From the NCBI GenBank assembly GCA_036403235.1, contig DASWRI010000048.1, forward strand, positions 1-64,000: a DNA stretch of 64,000 nucleotides, read 5' to 3'. This DNA comes from JBGTFE01 sp036403235 (GTDB lineage: Bacteria; Acidobacteriota; Blastocatellia; Pyrinomonadales; Pyrinomonadaceae). This document shows, one piece after another, positions 24,990 through 33,962 of this stretch. Position 1 is the first letter of the stretch, and the number at the start of each line of letters is the position of its first letter. The notes under the pieces are model-generated. The model searched no databases. It was not told the origin of the DNA and worked only from the letters and a program-made list of their open reading frames with translations. The position numbers were made by a program, and so were the translations under genes.

Positions 24990-26309
24990 ATGAGCCTCGA
25001 TAAATGGAAAAGCTTTGCGCCGCCGCCGAGAAAAGTGGTAAGTCCGGACAAATGGAACGTTTTTTTATCATATCGTTCGATAAACAGGACATGGGTTTTA
25101 AATCTTTACGACGTTTTGCGCCAGCACGATTATCAAGTGTTTTTAGACCAATGCGTTCTAAAACCCGGAGACGAATTGATTCTCGAACTTCAGGATGCGC
25201 TCAAAAACAGTCAGGCGGGCATTCTTATCTGGTCGAGCAAGACCGGTGAGTCGGACTGGGTTTTGCGTGAATATCAATCGATGGAGCGCCGCGTCGACAC
25301 CAAGCCGGGCTTTGTTTTCGTGCCGCTCGCGCTTGATGATTCGGAACTGCCGGATTTTGCGGCAAACAGAATTTATGTAAATTTCAGCTCTTATCCGGAC
25401 GGGCCGAACGGCGGCGAATTGCTGCGGCTTTTATACGCGCTGGTCGAACAGCCTTTAAGTCCGGAAGCGGCTCGTTTCGCCAATCAGCAGGATGTGGCTT
25501 CAAAGTCGGCGATTAACAAAATCAATGCTGCGATTGACATCGGCGACCCCGAATATCTGGTCGAATTGTTTGAAGGAGGTTTTAATGAAGAAGGCGATTT
25601 GGCGTGGAAGACTTCTTCGGCTCTCGGGTGCAAGGCGGTCGAAGGCCTTATCGAATTGGGGCAAAAGGAAAAGGCCATGGAACTGCTCGGAAAATTACGG
25701 CAGCAGTTTCCCAACGCCATTCGTCCAAAACAGCTTCACGCTTTAACTCTGGCGCGGGCAGGCGATGTCATGAAAGCGCAGCGAATTCTGGCCGAGCTTT
25801 ATGCCGAGGGCGAACGCGACCCGGAAACGCTCGGAATTTACGGCCGGACGTGGATGGACAGATACCAGAAGTCGAAAGACATCAATCATTTGATAAAATC
25901 GAGAGATTTATATGCCGAGGCGTTTGAGGGAGCAAAAGACGATTATTACACCGGAATAAACGCCGCCGCGAAAAGCGTTCTCGTCGGCGAGCCGGAAGAT
26001 ATAGCAAAAGCCGCGAAATATGCCGAACGCGTCGAACAAATCGTCGGAACGGAACCGCATCCGGGCGACTACTGGAAGACGGCGACGGTCGGCGAGACGT
26101 TTTTGATTCAAAAAAAATATGAAGACGCCGCGCGGCTTTACAAAGACGCCGTCGCGATTGCTCCGGCCAAAACCGATTCGCATCTTACGACCTGGACGCA
26201 GGCGTGCCGTCTAATGGAAAAATTGCAGCCGGCGGACGAACAGAGAGCGGCGATTCGGGCGGTCTTCAAATCTTTGCCGGACTGCGAAGCGATTTTAAAC
26301 GAGCAGTAA
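24990..26309 (+). CDS. TIR-domain protein with C-terminal TPR-type sensor half
   Basis: 439 residues; the ATG at 24990 follows AAAGGAGATTATT. TIR domain at about 25-150: NVFLSYRS, FLDQCVLKPGDEL, ILIWSSKTGESDWVLREYQ. The glutamate expected for NAD hydrolysis is E94 in WVLREY. The C-terminal ~250 residues are helical TPR-like repeats (LHALTLARAGDVMKAQRILAEL, YYTGINAAAKSVL) resembling the TPR-S/TRAFs-binding module that accompanies TIR and caspase effectors in bacterial conflict systems. Likely role: an effector that depletes NAD or makes an NAD-derived signal when its TPR half senses a trigger. No partner gene is adjacent. Confidence 0.88.
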   Translation: MSLDKWKSFAPPPRKVVSPDKWNVFLSYRSINRTWVLNLYDVLRQHDYQVFLDQCVLKPGDELILELQDALKNSQAGILIWSSKTGESDWVLREYQSMERRVDTKPGFVFVPLALDDSELPDFAANRIYVNFSSYPDGPNGGELLRLLYALVEQPLSPEAARFANQQDVASKSAINKINAAIDIGDPEYLVELFEGGFNEEGDLAWKTSSALGCKAVEGLIELGQKEKAMELLGKLRQQFPNAIRPKQLHALTLARAGDVMKAQRILAELYAEGERDPETLGIYGRTWMDRYQKSKDINHLIKSRDLYAEAFEGAKDDYYTGINAAAKSVLVGEPEDIAKAAKYAERVEQIVGTEPHPGDYWKTATVGETFLIQKKYEDAARLYKDAVAIAPAKTDSHLTTWTQACRLMEKLQPADEQRAAIRAVFKSLPDCEAILNEQ

Positions 26310-26359
26310 GCGCGAAAAGAGAATGAATCGATTTGCCAAAAGTCCCGCAATCGAATTGA

Positions 26360-27031
26360 TTACAAAATCTTAAAAATCGCGTTAAAGGCATCGGTAAAAC
26401 CCGCCAGCCAGAAACCGCGAAAAGTTTTTCCGCCGCCCGCGACAAAGGCGAGAATCGCGCCGTAGCAGATTAAGTTCATGACGGGCAAAATCAAAATGGT
26501 TTTGAGTATGCCCGCCTTTTGCAAATCCGGCTGGCGAAAACTCGTCTCGCCCCAGTTCGAAACGAGATGAAACGCTGTCGTCCAGCCTAAAACGCCGAGC
26601 AGCGTCAGCGTATTTAAATCGGCAAAATAAGCGAAAATCAAAACCGCCAGCGTAATCGTCGGAAAAAAATACGGCGCGAGCGTCACCCAAACCTGTCCGG
26701 TCGTGCCGAGTCCGATTTGGCGAACTTCGCCGCCTTCGTGCGCGCTGACGCGGATTCCGACCGGAATTTTCAAGAAAAGCAGGCCGATAAACAGGTGCGT
26801 CAATTCGTGTTCGAGCGTTTCCAGATAGCACCAGGCGCTGTGAAAAAGGCGTTTTGCTATAAACAGGCACGGAAAGAAAATTACTGCGCCGGCGAGAAAC
26901 GCGAGCCAGCGCGCGTCGGAGAGCGAAATTTTTGCGACGACGCGAAGCGTTTCCTTGCCGAAGCCGTAAAACAAAAACGGCGCGGCCAGCAAAAATAAAA
27001 AAAGCGAAATTTTGGAGATAATCTTTAGCAT
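26360..27031 (-). CDS. Membrane zinc metalloprotease-like protein (HExxH)
   Basis: 223 residues with about five hydrophobic helices. A membrane-embedded HELTH motif (H75, E76, H79) is of the zincin/M50 type. A possible third ligand is in the NWGETSF region. The length and helix pattern suggest an M50-like or related membrane peptidase. No PDZ or CBS domain is present. The substrate is unknown. It is co-directional with purK but separated by 32 bp; no functional link is apparent. Confidence 0.75.
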   Translation of the reverse strand: MLKIISKISLFLFLLAAPFLFYGFGKETLRVVAKISLSDARWLAFLAGAVIFFPCLFIAKRLFHSAWCYLETLEHELTHLFIGLLFLKIPVGIRVSAHEGGEVRQIGLGTTGQVWVTLAPYFFPTITLAVLIFAYFADLNTLTLLGVLGWTTAFHLVSNWGETSFRQPDLQKAGILKTILILPVMNLICYGAILAFVAGGGKTFRGFWLAGFTDAFNAIFKIL

Positions 27032-27063
27032 CGAAAATCCGAAAAACTCGAACGCATTTCTTT

Positions 27064-28215
27064 TTACGTCTCCGAAGGCTTTTCTGTTTGCAAAATCTTT
27101 CGCGCCCGCACGACCGTTTCGACCGCTTCGCGCGCGGTCGCGGCGAGCGCCGTCAGATGTCCCATTTTACGCGCCTTCCGGGCTTCCTGTTTGCCGTATA
27201 GATGAAGTTTCAGGTTCGGAAACTGGAGAGCCTTTGCCCAGTCCGGCTCGCCCGCCTGCCACAAATCGCCCAAAAGATTCGCCATCGCCGCCGGTCGCAA
27301 AAGCTCGGTCGAGCCGAGCGGCAGACCGCAGACGGCGCGCAGCTGCTGTTCGAATTGCGATGAACTGCACGCGTCAAACGTCAGATGTCCCGAATTATGC
27401 GGTCGCGGCGCGATTTCGTTGACGAGCAGCTTTCCGTCTCCGGTCAGAAAAAACTCGACGCACAAAGAGCCGACGTAATCGAATTTTTCGGCAATCGCGC
27501 GCGCAATTTCGACGGCTTCGGCCAGAATTTTTCGCGAAACGAGCGCGGGCGCGAAACTGAGGTCGAGAATATGATTGACGTGAGCGTTTTCGATAACGCC
27601 GTAATCGGCAAAATCGCCGTTTGCGTCGCGCGCGCAGACGACCGAAACTTCCTTTTCAAAATCGACGAAAGCTTCGAGAATCGCTTCGTTTCCCCGCAGA
27701 TTTTCAAACGCCGGCTCGATGTCGCCGATTGTTTTTAGCCGCGCCTGACCTTTGCCGTCGTAACCGAAACCGGCCGTCTTCAAAACTGCGGGCAGGCCGA
27801 TTTCCTCGGCGGCGCGGTATAAATCTTCGACGGTTTTGACGTGTCTGAACGGCGCGACGGGAAACCCGTTGTTTGCGAGAAACGTCTTTTCCCGCAGGCG
27901 ATTCTGCGTCGTGTGCAGAATCTCGCCTTTCGGATGAACCTCGACGAATCCGGCGGCGATTTCGACGGTGCGCGACGGCACGTTTTCAAATTCAAACGTG
28001 ACGACGTCGACGCGGCGGGCAAATTCTTCGACCCGTTCCAAATCTTCGTAATCGGCCGACGTTTCAAAATCCGCGACCTGCCCGGTCGGCGTGTCGCTGG
28101 CGGGCGAAAACGTGTGAACGCGATAGCCCATCTTGCGCGCCTCGATGGCGAACATCCGCCCGAGCTGCCCGCTGCCGAAAACGCCGATGATTGAATTTGG
28201 AGGAATTGGATTCAT
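27064..28215 (-). CDS. purK: N5-carboxyaminoimidazole ribonucleotide synthase
   Basis: 383 residues, ATP-grasp. Starts IIGVFGSGQLGRMFAIEARKMGY. Contains TFEFENVP, KTAGFGYDGKGQ and the metal-binding NEIAPRPHNSGH, all PurK hallmarks. It carboxylates AIR with ATP and bicarbonate in purine synthesis; its product is rearranged by PurE encoded just upstream (28383-28877). Confidence 0.96.
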   Translation of the reverse strand: MNPIPPNSIIGVFGSGQLGRMFAIEARKMGYRVHTFSPASDTPTGQVADFETSADYEDLERVEEFARRVDVVTFEFENVPSRTVEIAAGFVEVHPKGEILHTTQNRLREKTFLANNGFPVAPFRHVKTVEDLYRAAEEIGLPAVLKTAGFGYDGKGQARLKTIGDIEPAFENLRGNEAILEAFVDFEKEVSVVCARDANGDFADYGVIENAHVNHILDLSFAPALVSRKILAEAVEIARAIAEKFDYVGSLCVEFFLTGDGKLLVNEIAPRPHNSGHLTFDACSSSQFEQQLRAVCGLPLGSTELLRPAAMANLLGDLWQAGEPDWAKALQFPNLKLHLYGKQEARKARKMGHLTALAATAREAVETVVRARKILQTEKPSET

Positions 28216-28252
28216 ACGAAATTAAGATAGCCGCAAAAATAGTAAGAGAAAA

Positions 28253-28371
28253 TTCAAACAGGATGGTCAGGATTTACAGGATAATTGTTTGTTAACGGCA
28301 ATATTCGAGTTTTATTTCAAACTTATAAATAAAAAAATTCTATCCTGAATATTCTGTCCATCCTGTTTGAA
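28253..28371. repeat. CAGGATGG / CCATCCTG inverted word repeat between purE and purK
   Basis: Left arm 28253-28283 (TTCAAACAGGATGGTCAGGA...) and right arm 28341-28371 are reverse complements with a few mismatches, around a 57-nt loop. The arms consist of repeated CAGGATN words. Situated between co-directional purE and purK, it may attenuate purK. Confidence 0.65.
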
Positions 28372-28382
28372 TCTCTTCTGAA

Positions 28383-28877
28383 TTATTCTAAAGTCGAATC
28401 TAAAACCGTTTGAGTTTGTTTTTCTCGAAATTCCCTCAATTTTTCTCGCAATTCAGTTCTTGAATTTGCGAGAATCGATACGGCCAGAAGCGCCGCGTTT
28501 TTTGCTCCGGCCGCGCCGATGGCGAGCGTTCCGACCGGAATTCCGGCGGGCATCTGGACGATTGAAAGCAGCGAGTCGAGACCGTTCAGCGCCTTGCTTT
28601 GAATTGGGACGCCGAGAACCGGCAAAACGGTCTGCGAAGCGCACATTCCGGGCAGATGCGCCGCGCCGCCCGCGCCCGCGATGATAACCTCGACGCCGCG
28701 CGATTCCGCCGTCCTGGCAAACTCGAAAAGCAAATCCGGCGTGCGGTGCGCCGACACGACGCGCGTTTCGTGCGGAACGCCGAAATCTTTCAAAACGTCC
28801 GAAGCGTTCCGCATCGTTTCCCAATCGGACGTGCTGCCCATGATTATCGAGACAATCGGGTTTTCATCATTTTCCAT
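28383..28877 (-). CDS. purE: N5-carboxyaminoimidazole ribonucleotide mutase
   Basis: 164 residues. SIIMGSTSDWETM, the VSAHRTPD histidine loop and IIAGAGGAAHLPGM are the class I PurE signature. It converts N5-CAIR to CAIR. Upstream of purK in the same direction, with a 167-bp spacer containing a hairpin repeat. Confidence 0.96.
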   Translation of the reverse strand: MENDENPIVSIIMGSTSDWETMRNASDVLKDFGVPHETRVVSAHRTPDLLFEFARTAESRGVEVIIAGAGGAAHLPGMCASQTVLPVLGVPIQSKALNGLDSLLSIVQMPAGIPVGTLAIGAAGAKNAALLAVSILANSRTELREKLREFREKQTQTVLDSTLE

Positions 28878-28998
28878 TGCTTACAAAATAAAAAAGATGC
28901 GCGACGAAAGCAAATCGAGCGAGCATCTTCTTAATTTTAACGAGCTGAAATTTCGGTCTGTAAAAGTGTTTTTCTTCGGCCTTACCTCATCTTTATAT

Positions 28999-29796
28999 TT
29001 ATTTCCACCACTGTCTTTGTTCTTCCGAAACGGCCTTTTTATTGTTTTTGAAATATGCGTCGATATAATTCTGCCAGCCGGATTTCCAGTATTTTTCGTC
29101 CGGATAGAATTCTCCGGCGCCGGTGTCGAGGCCGCCTGACATCGGAATTCTGTCATCGCCCCAGTTAGCGATTTTGACCGCGCCGGTTTTGTAGCTTTTC
29201 CACGTTCCGACAAACTGATTATTACTGTAGCCGTCGGCTTCCGCCTCTACGTCGTCGTATCGCAGCTTATCGTTTTTGTCGATAAGCCAATACGTCAGCA
29301 TAGTTCCTTCAAAAACGCCCGAACCCTGCTGCGTCTTGTCTTCGGCGAAATTGTAATCGGCGAAAGCGATGCCCACGTTTTTGATTCCCTGACCCTGATA
29401 ATCGTCGTTAACGCCCCAACTGTCTTTTTTGAGAATTCTCGCCTTCGCGATTTTAATCGTTCCGCTAAACCGATTGATACTATTTTTAACCATCGATTTC
29501 CCGGTGACGAAATAAGTGTCGGGATTATTTTTGTCTTTGATGACCGAAATGATTTTTATCCGCAGGCGTTGATAATCGTCGCCGATAAAACCTAAAACGA
29601 CGGTGTTCACGGTGGAAGTCCAGAGCGGTGCGAAATCGTATTTTAGAATATTATTTTTATACTCGGCGGCGGAAAGTCTCTCGTCGCTGAAAATTTCCTT
29701 TTCCCATTCGGCTTTTTGATTGTTTGTCTGCCCGTAAATATTGGCGGCCAGAAGCAGAAATAAAATCCAGGTAAATTTTTTCATCGTTTTTCTCAT
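28999..29796 (-). CDS. Secreted protein of unknown function
   Basis: 265 residues with a signal peptide (about 1-23, ending NIYGQ). The mature part is rich in aromatic and charged residues and probably beta-rich. Motif-like stretches: FIGDDYQRLRIKI, YFVTGKSMVKN, MLTYWLIDKNDKLRYDDVEAEADG and FVGTWKSYKTG. This looks like a conserved lipocalin-like or exported family of unknown role. ATG 29796 and the internal ATG four codons later are both possible. Moderately AT-rich. Confidence 0.7.
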   Translation of the reverse strand: MRKTMKKFTWILFLLLAANIYGQTNNQKAEWEKEIFSDERLSAAEYKNNILKYDFAPLWTSTVNTVVLGFIGDDYQRLRIKIISVIKDKNNPDTYFVTGKSMVKNSINRFSGTIKIAKARILKKDSWGVNDDYQGQGIKNVGIAFADYNFAEDKTQQGSGVFEGTMLTYWLIDKNDKLRYDDVEAEADGYSNNQFVGTWKSYKTGAVKIANWGDDRIPMSGGLDTGAGEFYPDEKYWKSGWQNYIDAYFKNNKKAVSEEQRQWWK

Positions 29797-29901
29797 AAGT
29801 TTTCAGCCTTCCTTAAAAACCGTTCGATTCAACCGTCCGGTCGACAAATAACGAAAAACTGACGACCGGCAATTGTGTTTTTGCCGACATTCCTTTTTAT
29901 A

Positions 29902-30774
29902 TTATTTATCGCCCGTCTTAGGATATAAAAGTCTGAATGCGTTGAAAACTGCCTGATGCATAATCGTTGCGTGGTCTTCCTGCGGTAGATAATCAAAATA
30001 AACTTTTACATTTTTGCTTTTCGTTTGTCTGATTTTTTCGACTAATAAATTTGCATCAACTTCTCCTACATGAGGCGTGTCGCTCGGCGCGAGTCCTTCT
30101 TTTCCGACCCCGATATAGACGTCGGTTTGCTGCTTAAAAGCATTCTGAAACAACTCGGAAGGCTGTTTCAAAATCGAAGCGTCGTCCCACCACAAGCTTG
30201 GGCTGACGATAATATATTTGTTAAAAAGTTTCGGTTTTTTGAACAAAATTTCCGTCGCCAAAAGCCCGCCCAGAGATTGCCCGATAATTGTTTTCGATGA
30301 AGTTGTTTTGTATTTTTTTTCGATGTACGGCTGCAATTCCTGTTCGATGAAGGCGATAAAGTTTTCGGATTTTCCGGCCGTCGGGTATCGTTTTTTATCC
30401 GCTTCGACGGTCGTCGGATAAGTAAAATCTCTGCGCCTGTCAACGGTCGCAATGCCGACGACGATTGATTTCGGAACGCGATTTATCCATTCAAAATTGT
30501 TGAACTGGACGAGCCCGACGATGTGTATAAAATCCTCGTCCGCCGAGCCGTCGAGCAGATAAATAACCGGATATCTGACCGCGTCCGTTTTGTCGTAACC
30601 TTCGGGAAGATAGATGTTTAATATTCGTTTTTCCGATAATTTCGAAGACTGGATTTCATCAATCACGCCGAGCACAAACGGTTTGCTGTTATCCGCCGTT
30701 TTCTGACTATTCGTTTGAGCAAAAGCCGTCGCCGCCGAAAAAATCGCGATTAAAACTGTAATTATGATTTTCAT
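29902..30774 (-). CDS. Secreted esterase of the enterochelin esterase/esterase D family
   Basis: 290 residues with a signal peptide (about 1-19, AFAQ). Alpha/beta hydrolase: YLPEGYDKTDAVRYPVIYLLDG, nucleophile elbow GQSLGG (Ser near 167) and the late histidine in EDHATI. Periplasmic or secreted. Substrates of this family include siderophore esters, formylglutathione and acyl esters; the exact one is not deducible. A second member lies at 46383-47462. Confidence 0.88.
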   Translation of the reverse strand: MKIIITVLIAIFSAATAFAQTNSQKTADNSKPFVLGVIDEIQSSKLSEKRILNIYLPEGYDKTDAVRYPVIYLLDGSADEDFIHIVGLVQFNNFEWINRVPKSIVVGIATVDRRRDFTYPTTVEADKKRYPTAGKSENFIAFIEQELQPYIEKKYKTTSSKTIIGQSLGGLLATEILFKKPKLFNKYIIVSPSLWWDDASILKQPSELFQNAFKQQTDVYIGVGKEGLAPSDTPHVGEVDANLLVEKIRQTKSKNVKVYFDYLPQEDHATIMHQAVFNAFRLLYPKTGDK

Positions 30775-30803
30775 AGATTCTATTTTTAGTTTAGCGTTTT
30801 ACT

Positions 30804-30840
30804 AAAAAAGGACGAAGCCGAAAACTCGTCCTTTTTATTT
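30804..30840. terminator. Bidirectional intrinsic terminator
   Basis: Arms AAAAAAGGACGA / TCGTCCTTTTT with flanking A and T runs on both sides. It lies upstream of the esterase gene on the minus strand and therefore terminates something coming from the icd side, possibly a lost gene (see the remnant at 30847). Confidence 0.7.
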
Positions 30841-30846
30841 TTCACA

Positions 30847-30995
30847 TTATTCTTCAAATTTACGTCGAATAACCTTTCGCGCCGTCGAAGTTGTAGAGGT
30901 TTTCAGTTTTGATTCGTCTAAATTGGCATCGTTGAACTTTTGGAGAAGTTGGACGACAATGAATACAATAATTTGAAATAAAAACAAGCAATAAA
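30847..30995 (-). pseudogene. Possible 3' remnant of a gene upstream of a terminator
   Basis: A minus-strand frame ending at 30847 encodes a tail with a hydrophobic stretch and a basic C-terminus (STTSTARKVIRRKFEE), with an intrinsic terminator directly after its stop. Its only ATG lies inside the 5' end of icd (around 31062), so as it stands it is probably not a complete gene. Low certainty. Confidence 0.25.
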
Positions 30996-33206
30996 ATGTC
31001 AAAAATCTACTACACTTTAACCGATGAAGCGCCAATGTTGGCGACGCATTCTTTTTTACCAATCGTCAAAGCTTTTACAAAATCCGCAGATATTGAAATT
31101 GAAGTTCCGGATATTTCGCTCGCCGGGCGAATTTTAGCCAACTTCCCCGAACACTTAAAAGACGACCAAAAAATTCCCGATGCGCTCTCCGAATTGGGCG
31201 AATTGGCGACAAAACCCGAAGCCAACATTATCAAACTTCCGAACATTTCGGCTTCCGTTCCGCAGTTGGAAGAGGCGATTGCCGAGCTTCAAAAACAAGG
31301 TTTCGGAGTTCCGAATTACGCGGCAGAACCTAAAACGGACGAAGAAAAAGCCATCAACAAAAAATATGCGCGCGTTTTGGGAAGCGCGGTAAATCCTGTC
31401 TTGAGAGAAGGAAATTCCGATAGACGCGCCGCAAAAGCCGTAAAAAATTATGCAAAAGCAAATCCTCATCGAATGGGAGTTTGGAGTGCGGATTCGGCAA
31501 CGACGGTCGCGCATATGAATTCCGGAGATTTTTACGGAACGGAAAACTCGACCACAGTGGAAACGGAAGGAAAATTCAGAATCGTTTTCTATAAAAATGA
31601 CGGTTCTGAACAAGTTTTGAAAGATTACGCTCCGTTACAAGCAGGCGAAGTGATTGATTCTTCGGTAATGAATCTTTCTGCCTTGAAATCTTTTGTCGGG
31701 CAAGCGATTGATGAAGCCAAAGAAAAAAATGTTCTTCTTTCCGCGCACTTAAAAGCGACGATGATGAAAATTTCCGACCCGATTATTTTCGGGGCGATTG
31801 TCGAAACATATTTCAAAGACGTTTTTGAAAAATATAAAGATACTTTCGCTGAATTAGACATCAATCCAAATTACGGATTGGCAACGCTTTTCGAAAAAAT
31901 TGCCGGAAATCCGAAAGAAGCCGAAATAAAGGCGGACATTGCAAAGACAATCGAAAACGGAGCAAAAATTGCGATGGTCAATTCGGACAAAGGAATCACC
32001 AATTTTCACGTTTCTTCGGACGTGATTGTGGACGCTTCGATGGCGGCGCTGGTTCGCGGCGGCGGAAAAATGTGGAATAAAGACGGCAAAGAAGAAGACA
32101 CCGTTTGCATTATTCCCGACAGAACTTACGCCGGTTTTTACGATGCGATTATTCAGGATATGAAGAAAAACGGAGCAGTTGACCCGAAAACTTTCGGTTC
32201 CGTTCCTAACGTCGGTTTGATGGCGCAAAAAGCTGAAGAATACGGTTCTCACGACAAGACTTTCCAAATTTCAGGAGAAGGAACGGTCAAAGTGAAAGAC
32301 GAAAACGGAAATACTTTGCTTGAGCAAAATGTGAACAACGGCGATATTTTCAGAATGTGCCAAACCAAAGACGCTTCAATCCGGGACTGGGTGAAATTGG
32401 CTGTCAACCGTGCGAAGCTTTCCGATACGCCTGCCATTTTCTGGCTGGACAAAGCGAGAGCGCACGACGCGCAGATAATCAAAAAAGTAGAAAAATATCT
32501 GCAAAATTATGATTTAACCAATCTCGACATCAGAATTATGGATGTCGAAGACGCAATGCTCGAAACTTTGAAACGCGCGCGCGAGGGCAAAGACACCATA
32601 TCGGTTTCCGGCAATGTTTTGAGAGATTATCTGACCGATATGTTCCCGATTTTGGAACTCGGCACTTCGGCGAAAATGCTTTCAATCGTTCCGTTAATGA
32701 ACGGCGGCGGTTTGTTTGAAACCGGAGCCGGAGGAAGCGCGCCGAAACACATCGAACAATTTTTGCAGGAAGGATATTTGCGCTGGGATTCGCTCGGTGA
32801 ATTTTTAGCCTTACAGGCAAGTTTGGAGCATTTGGCTCAAACTCAGGACAATAAAAAAGCGCAAATTCTGGCGGACGCTCTGGATGAAGCCAATGCAAAA
32901 TTTTTAGCAACCGACAAATCTCCGGCAAGAAAAGTCGGGCAAATCGATAACCGTGGTTCTCATTTCTATCTGGCAATGTATTGGGCGGAAAGTTTGGCGA
33001 ATCAAACGACAGATGCCGAAATTGCTGCAAAATTCGCACCCGTTGCCAAAGCATTGAAGGAAAACGAAGCGAAAATCAATGAAGAATTGATTGGAGCGCA
33101 GGGGAACTCACAGGATGTCGGCGGTTATTATCACCCGAGTTCCGAAAAGACTTACGCTGCGATGCGACCTTCCGCCGCGCTGAATGCTGTTGTGGACGGA
33201 ATTTAA
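30996..33206 (+). CDS. icd: Monomeric NADP-dependent isocitrate dehydrogenase
   Basis: 736 residues, the length of the monomeric IDH family (IDH-II). Starts MSKIYYTLTDEAPMLATHSFLP. Contains NSDRRAAKAVKNYA, GVWSADSATTVAHMN and FWLDKARAHDAQ, all family hallmarks. It oxidises isocitrate to 2-oxoglutarate with NADP in the TCA cycle. The gene is noticeably richer in A/T and uses different codons from its neighbours, which suggests recent acquisition. Confidence 0.96.
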   Translation: MSKIYYTLTDEAPMLATHSFLPIVKAFTKSADIEIEVPDISLAGRILANFPEHLKDDQKIPDALSELGELATKPEANIIKLPNISASVPQLEEAIAELQKQGFGVPNYAAEPKTDEEKAINKKYARVLGSAVNPVLREGNSDRRAAKAVKNYAKANPHRMGVWSADSATTVAHMNSGDFYGTENSTTVETEGKFRIVFYKNDGSEQVLKDYAPLQAGEVIDSSVMNLSALKSFVGQAIDEAKEKNVLLSAHLKATMMKISDPIIFGAIVETYFKDVFEKYKDTFAELDINPNYGLATLFEKIAGNPKEAEIKADIAKTIENGAKIAMVNSDKGITNFHVSSDVIVDASMAALVRGGGKMWNKDGKEEDTVCIIPDRTYAGFYDAIIQDMKKNGAVDPKTFGSVPNVGLMAQKAEEYGSHDKTFQISGEGTVKVKDENGNTLLEQNVNNGDIFRMCQTKDASIRDWVKLAVNRAKLSDTPAIFWLDKARAHDAQIIKKVEKYLQNYDLTNLDIRIMDVEDAMLETLKRAREGKDTISVSGNVLRDYLTDMFPILELGTSAKMLSIVPLMNGGGLFETGAGGSAPKHIEQFLQEGYLRWDSLGEFLALQASLEHLAQTQDNKKAQILADALDEANAKFLATDKSPARKVGQIDNRGSHFYLAMYWAESLANQTTDAEIAAKFAPVAKALKENEAKINEELIGAQGNSQDVGGYYHPSSEKTYAAMRPSAALNAVVDGI

Positions 33207-33568
33207 GACTTTACATTCAAAATTCATAAAAAACTCCTGACCGCCGGTGAAGCAAAGGAAGCGCCCGTCAAATAAACGTCAAACCTTCCGGCCGGGCGGA
33301 TAATTCGTGAAACGGAATTAGTAAACCTATCCGAAGGAATAGTGACGCCTATCCTTCGACACGGCGAGGCTATCGGTTGGATAGGCTGACTAATCTCCGG
33401 GATAGGCTCAGCCTATCGATTGGATAGGCCGGCTATGCCTTCGGATAGATTTACTATGCCGAAGGGTAGGCGCGGCCTATCCAATCGATAGGTTTACTAT
33501 ATCTTCGGATAGGTCGTCTATGATGTCGGATAGGCCGGCCTTATCTTTTGCTGAGCGCGGCCGGCCGG
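33207..33568. other. 362-bp gene-free region with palindromic repeat array
   Basis: Apart from the array at 33326-33545 the flanks hold GC-rich inverted words (CTGACCGCCGG near 33238 and CCGGCCGGTCAG near 33561) that could pair across the whole region. No ORF is seen. Confidence 0.6.
33326..33545. repeat. Array of ~11 palindromic CCTATC...GATAGG units, period 20-23 bp
   Basis: Unit starts at about 33326, 33348, 33369, 33390, 33412, 33432, 33453, 33476, 33496, 33517 and 33539. A typical unit is CCTATCGATTGGATAGG (33412) or its reverse complement CCTATCCAATCGATAGG (33476), separated by 4-6 varying bases (ctgac, ctcag, ccgg, attta, cgcgg, tttac). Units differ from each other and occur in both orientations. 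There are no unique spacers, so it is not a CRISPR. Confidence 0.8.
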
Positions 33569-33856
33569 TCAGTTTTTGATGTTTTCGATTTCCCCTGCGA
33601 GCGCGAAATCAAACTCGGTGATGCCGCCCGCGTCGTGCGTCGTGACGTAAAATTCGGCGTAGCCCCAGCCGAAACGAATGTCGGGGTGATGGTCGCGGCG
33701 CTCGGCTATCGCGCCGACTTTATTGACAAATTCGAGACTTCCGGCAAAATTTTTAAATTCGAAACGCTTTTTCAGGTTGTCGTTTTCGATTGACCAGCCG
33801 CTCAAATCGGCGAGCCGCGTTTCGATTTCTTTCGCGCTTAATTTTCTTCTTTCCAT
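33569..33856 (-). CDS. phhB: 4a-hydroxytetrahydrobiopterin dehydratase
   Basis: 95 residues, full length for pterin-4a-carbinolamine dehydratases. The catalytic motif ERRDHHPDIRFGWGYAEFYVTTHDAGGIT shows the expected HHP, the later H and the Asp. It recycles pterin cofactor for aromatic amino-acid hydroxylases, but no hydroxylase gene is in the window. Small single gene. Confidence 0.93.
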   Translation of the reverse strand: MERRKLSAKEIETRLADLSGWSIENDNLKKRFEFKNFAGSLEFVNKVGAIAERRDHHPDIRFGWGYAEFYVTTHDAGGITEFDFALAGEIENIKN

Positions 33857-33912
33857 ATTTAAAGTTCAGAAAACAATTAATCTCTAACCTTTTAAAGATT
33901 AACAAATTTTAG

Positions 33913-33938
33913 GTTATACTTTGCTTTTTAAGTATAAC
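33913..33938 (+). promoter_or_regulatory. Inverted repeat overlapping a -10-like element
   Basis: GTTATACTT (33913-33921) and AAGTATAAC (33930-33938) are perfect 9-bp arms around 8 bp. TATACT within the left arm, with a TTAAAG about 17 bp upstream, could be a sigma70 promoter for the lipoprotein pair, so the repeat may be an operator. Confidence 0.45.
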
Positions 33939-33962
33939 GACTGGACAAAGGTTTATTCAAAA

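Noticed and set aside
33326..33545. Possible CRISPR array
   Set aside because: Repeats are about 17 bp, vary in sequence and orientation, and the joiners are 4-6 bp; no cas genes.
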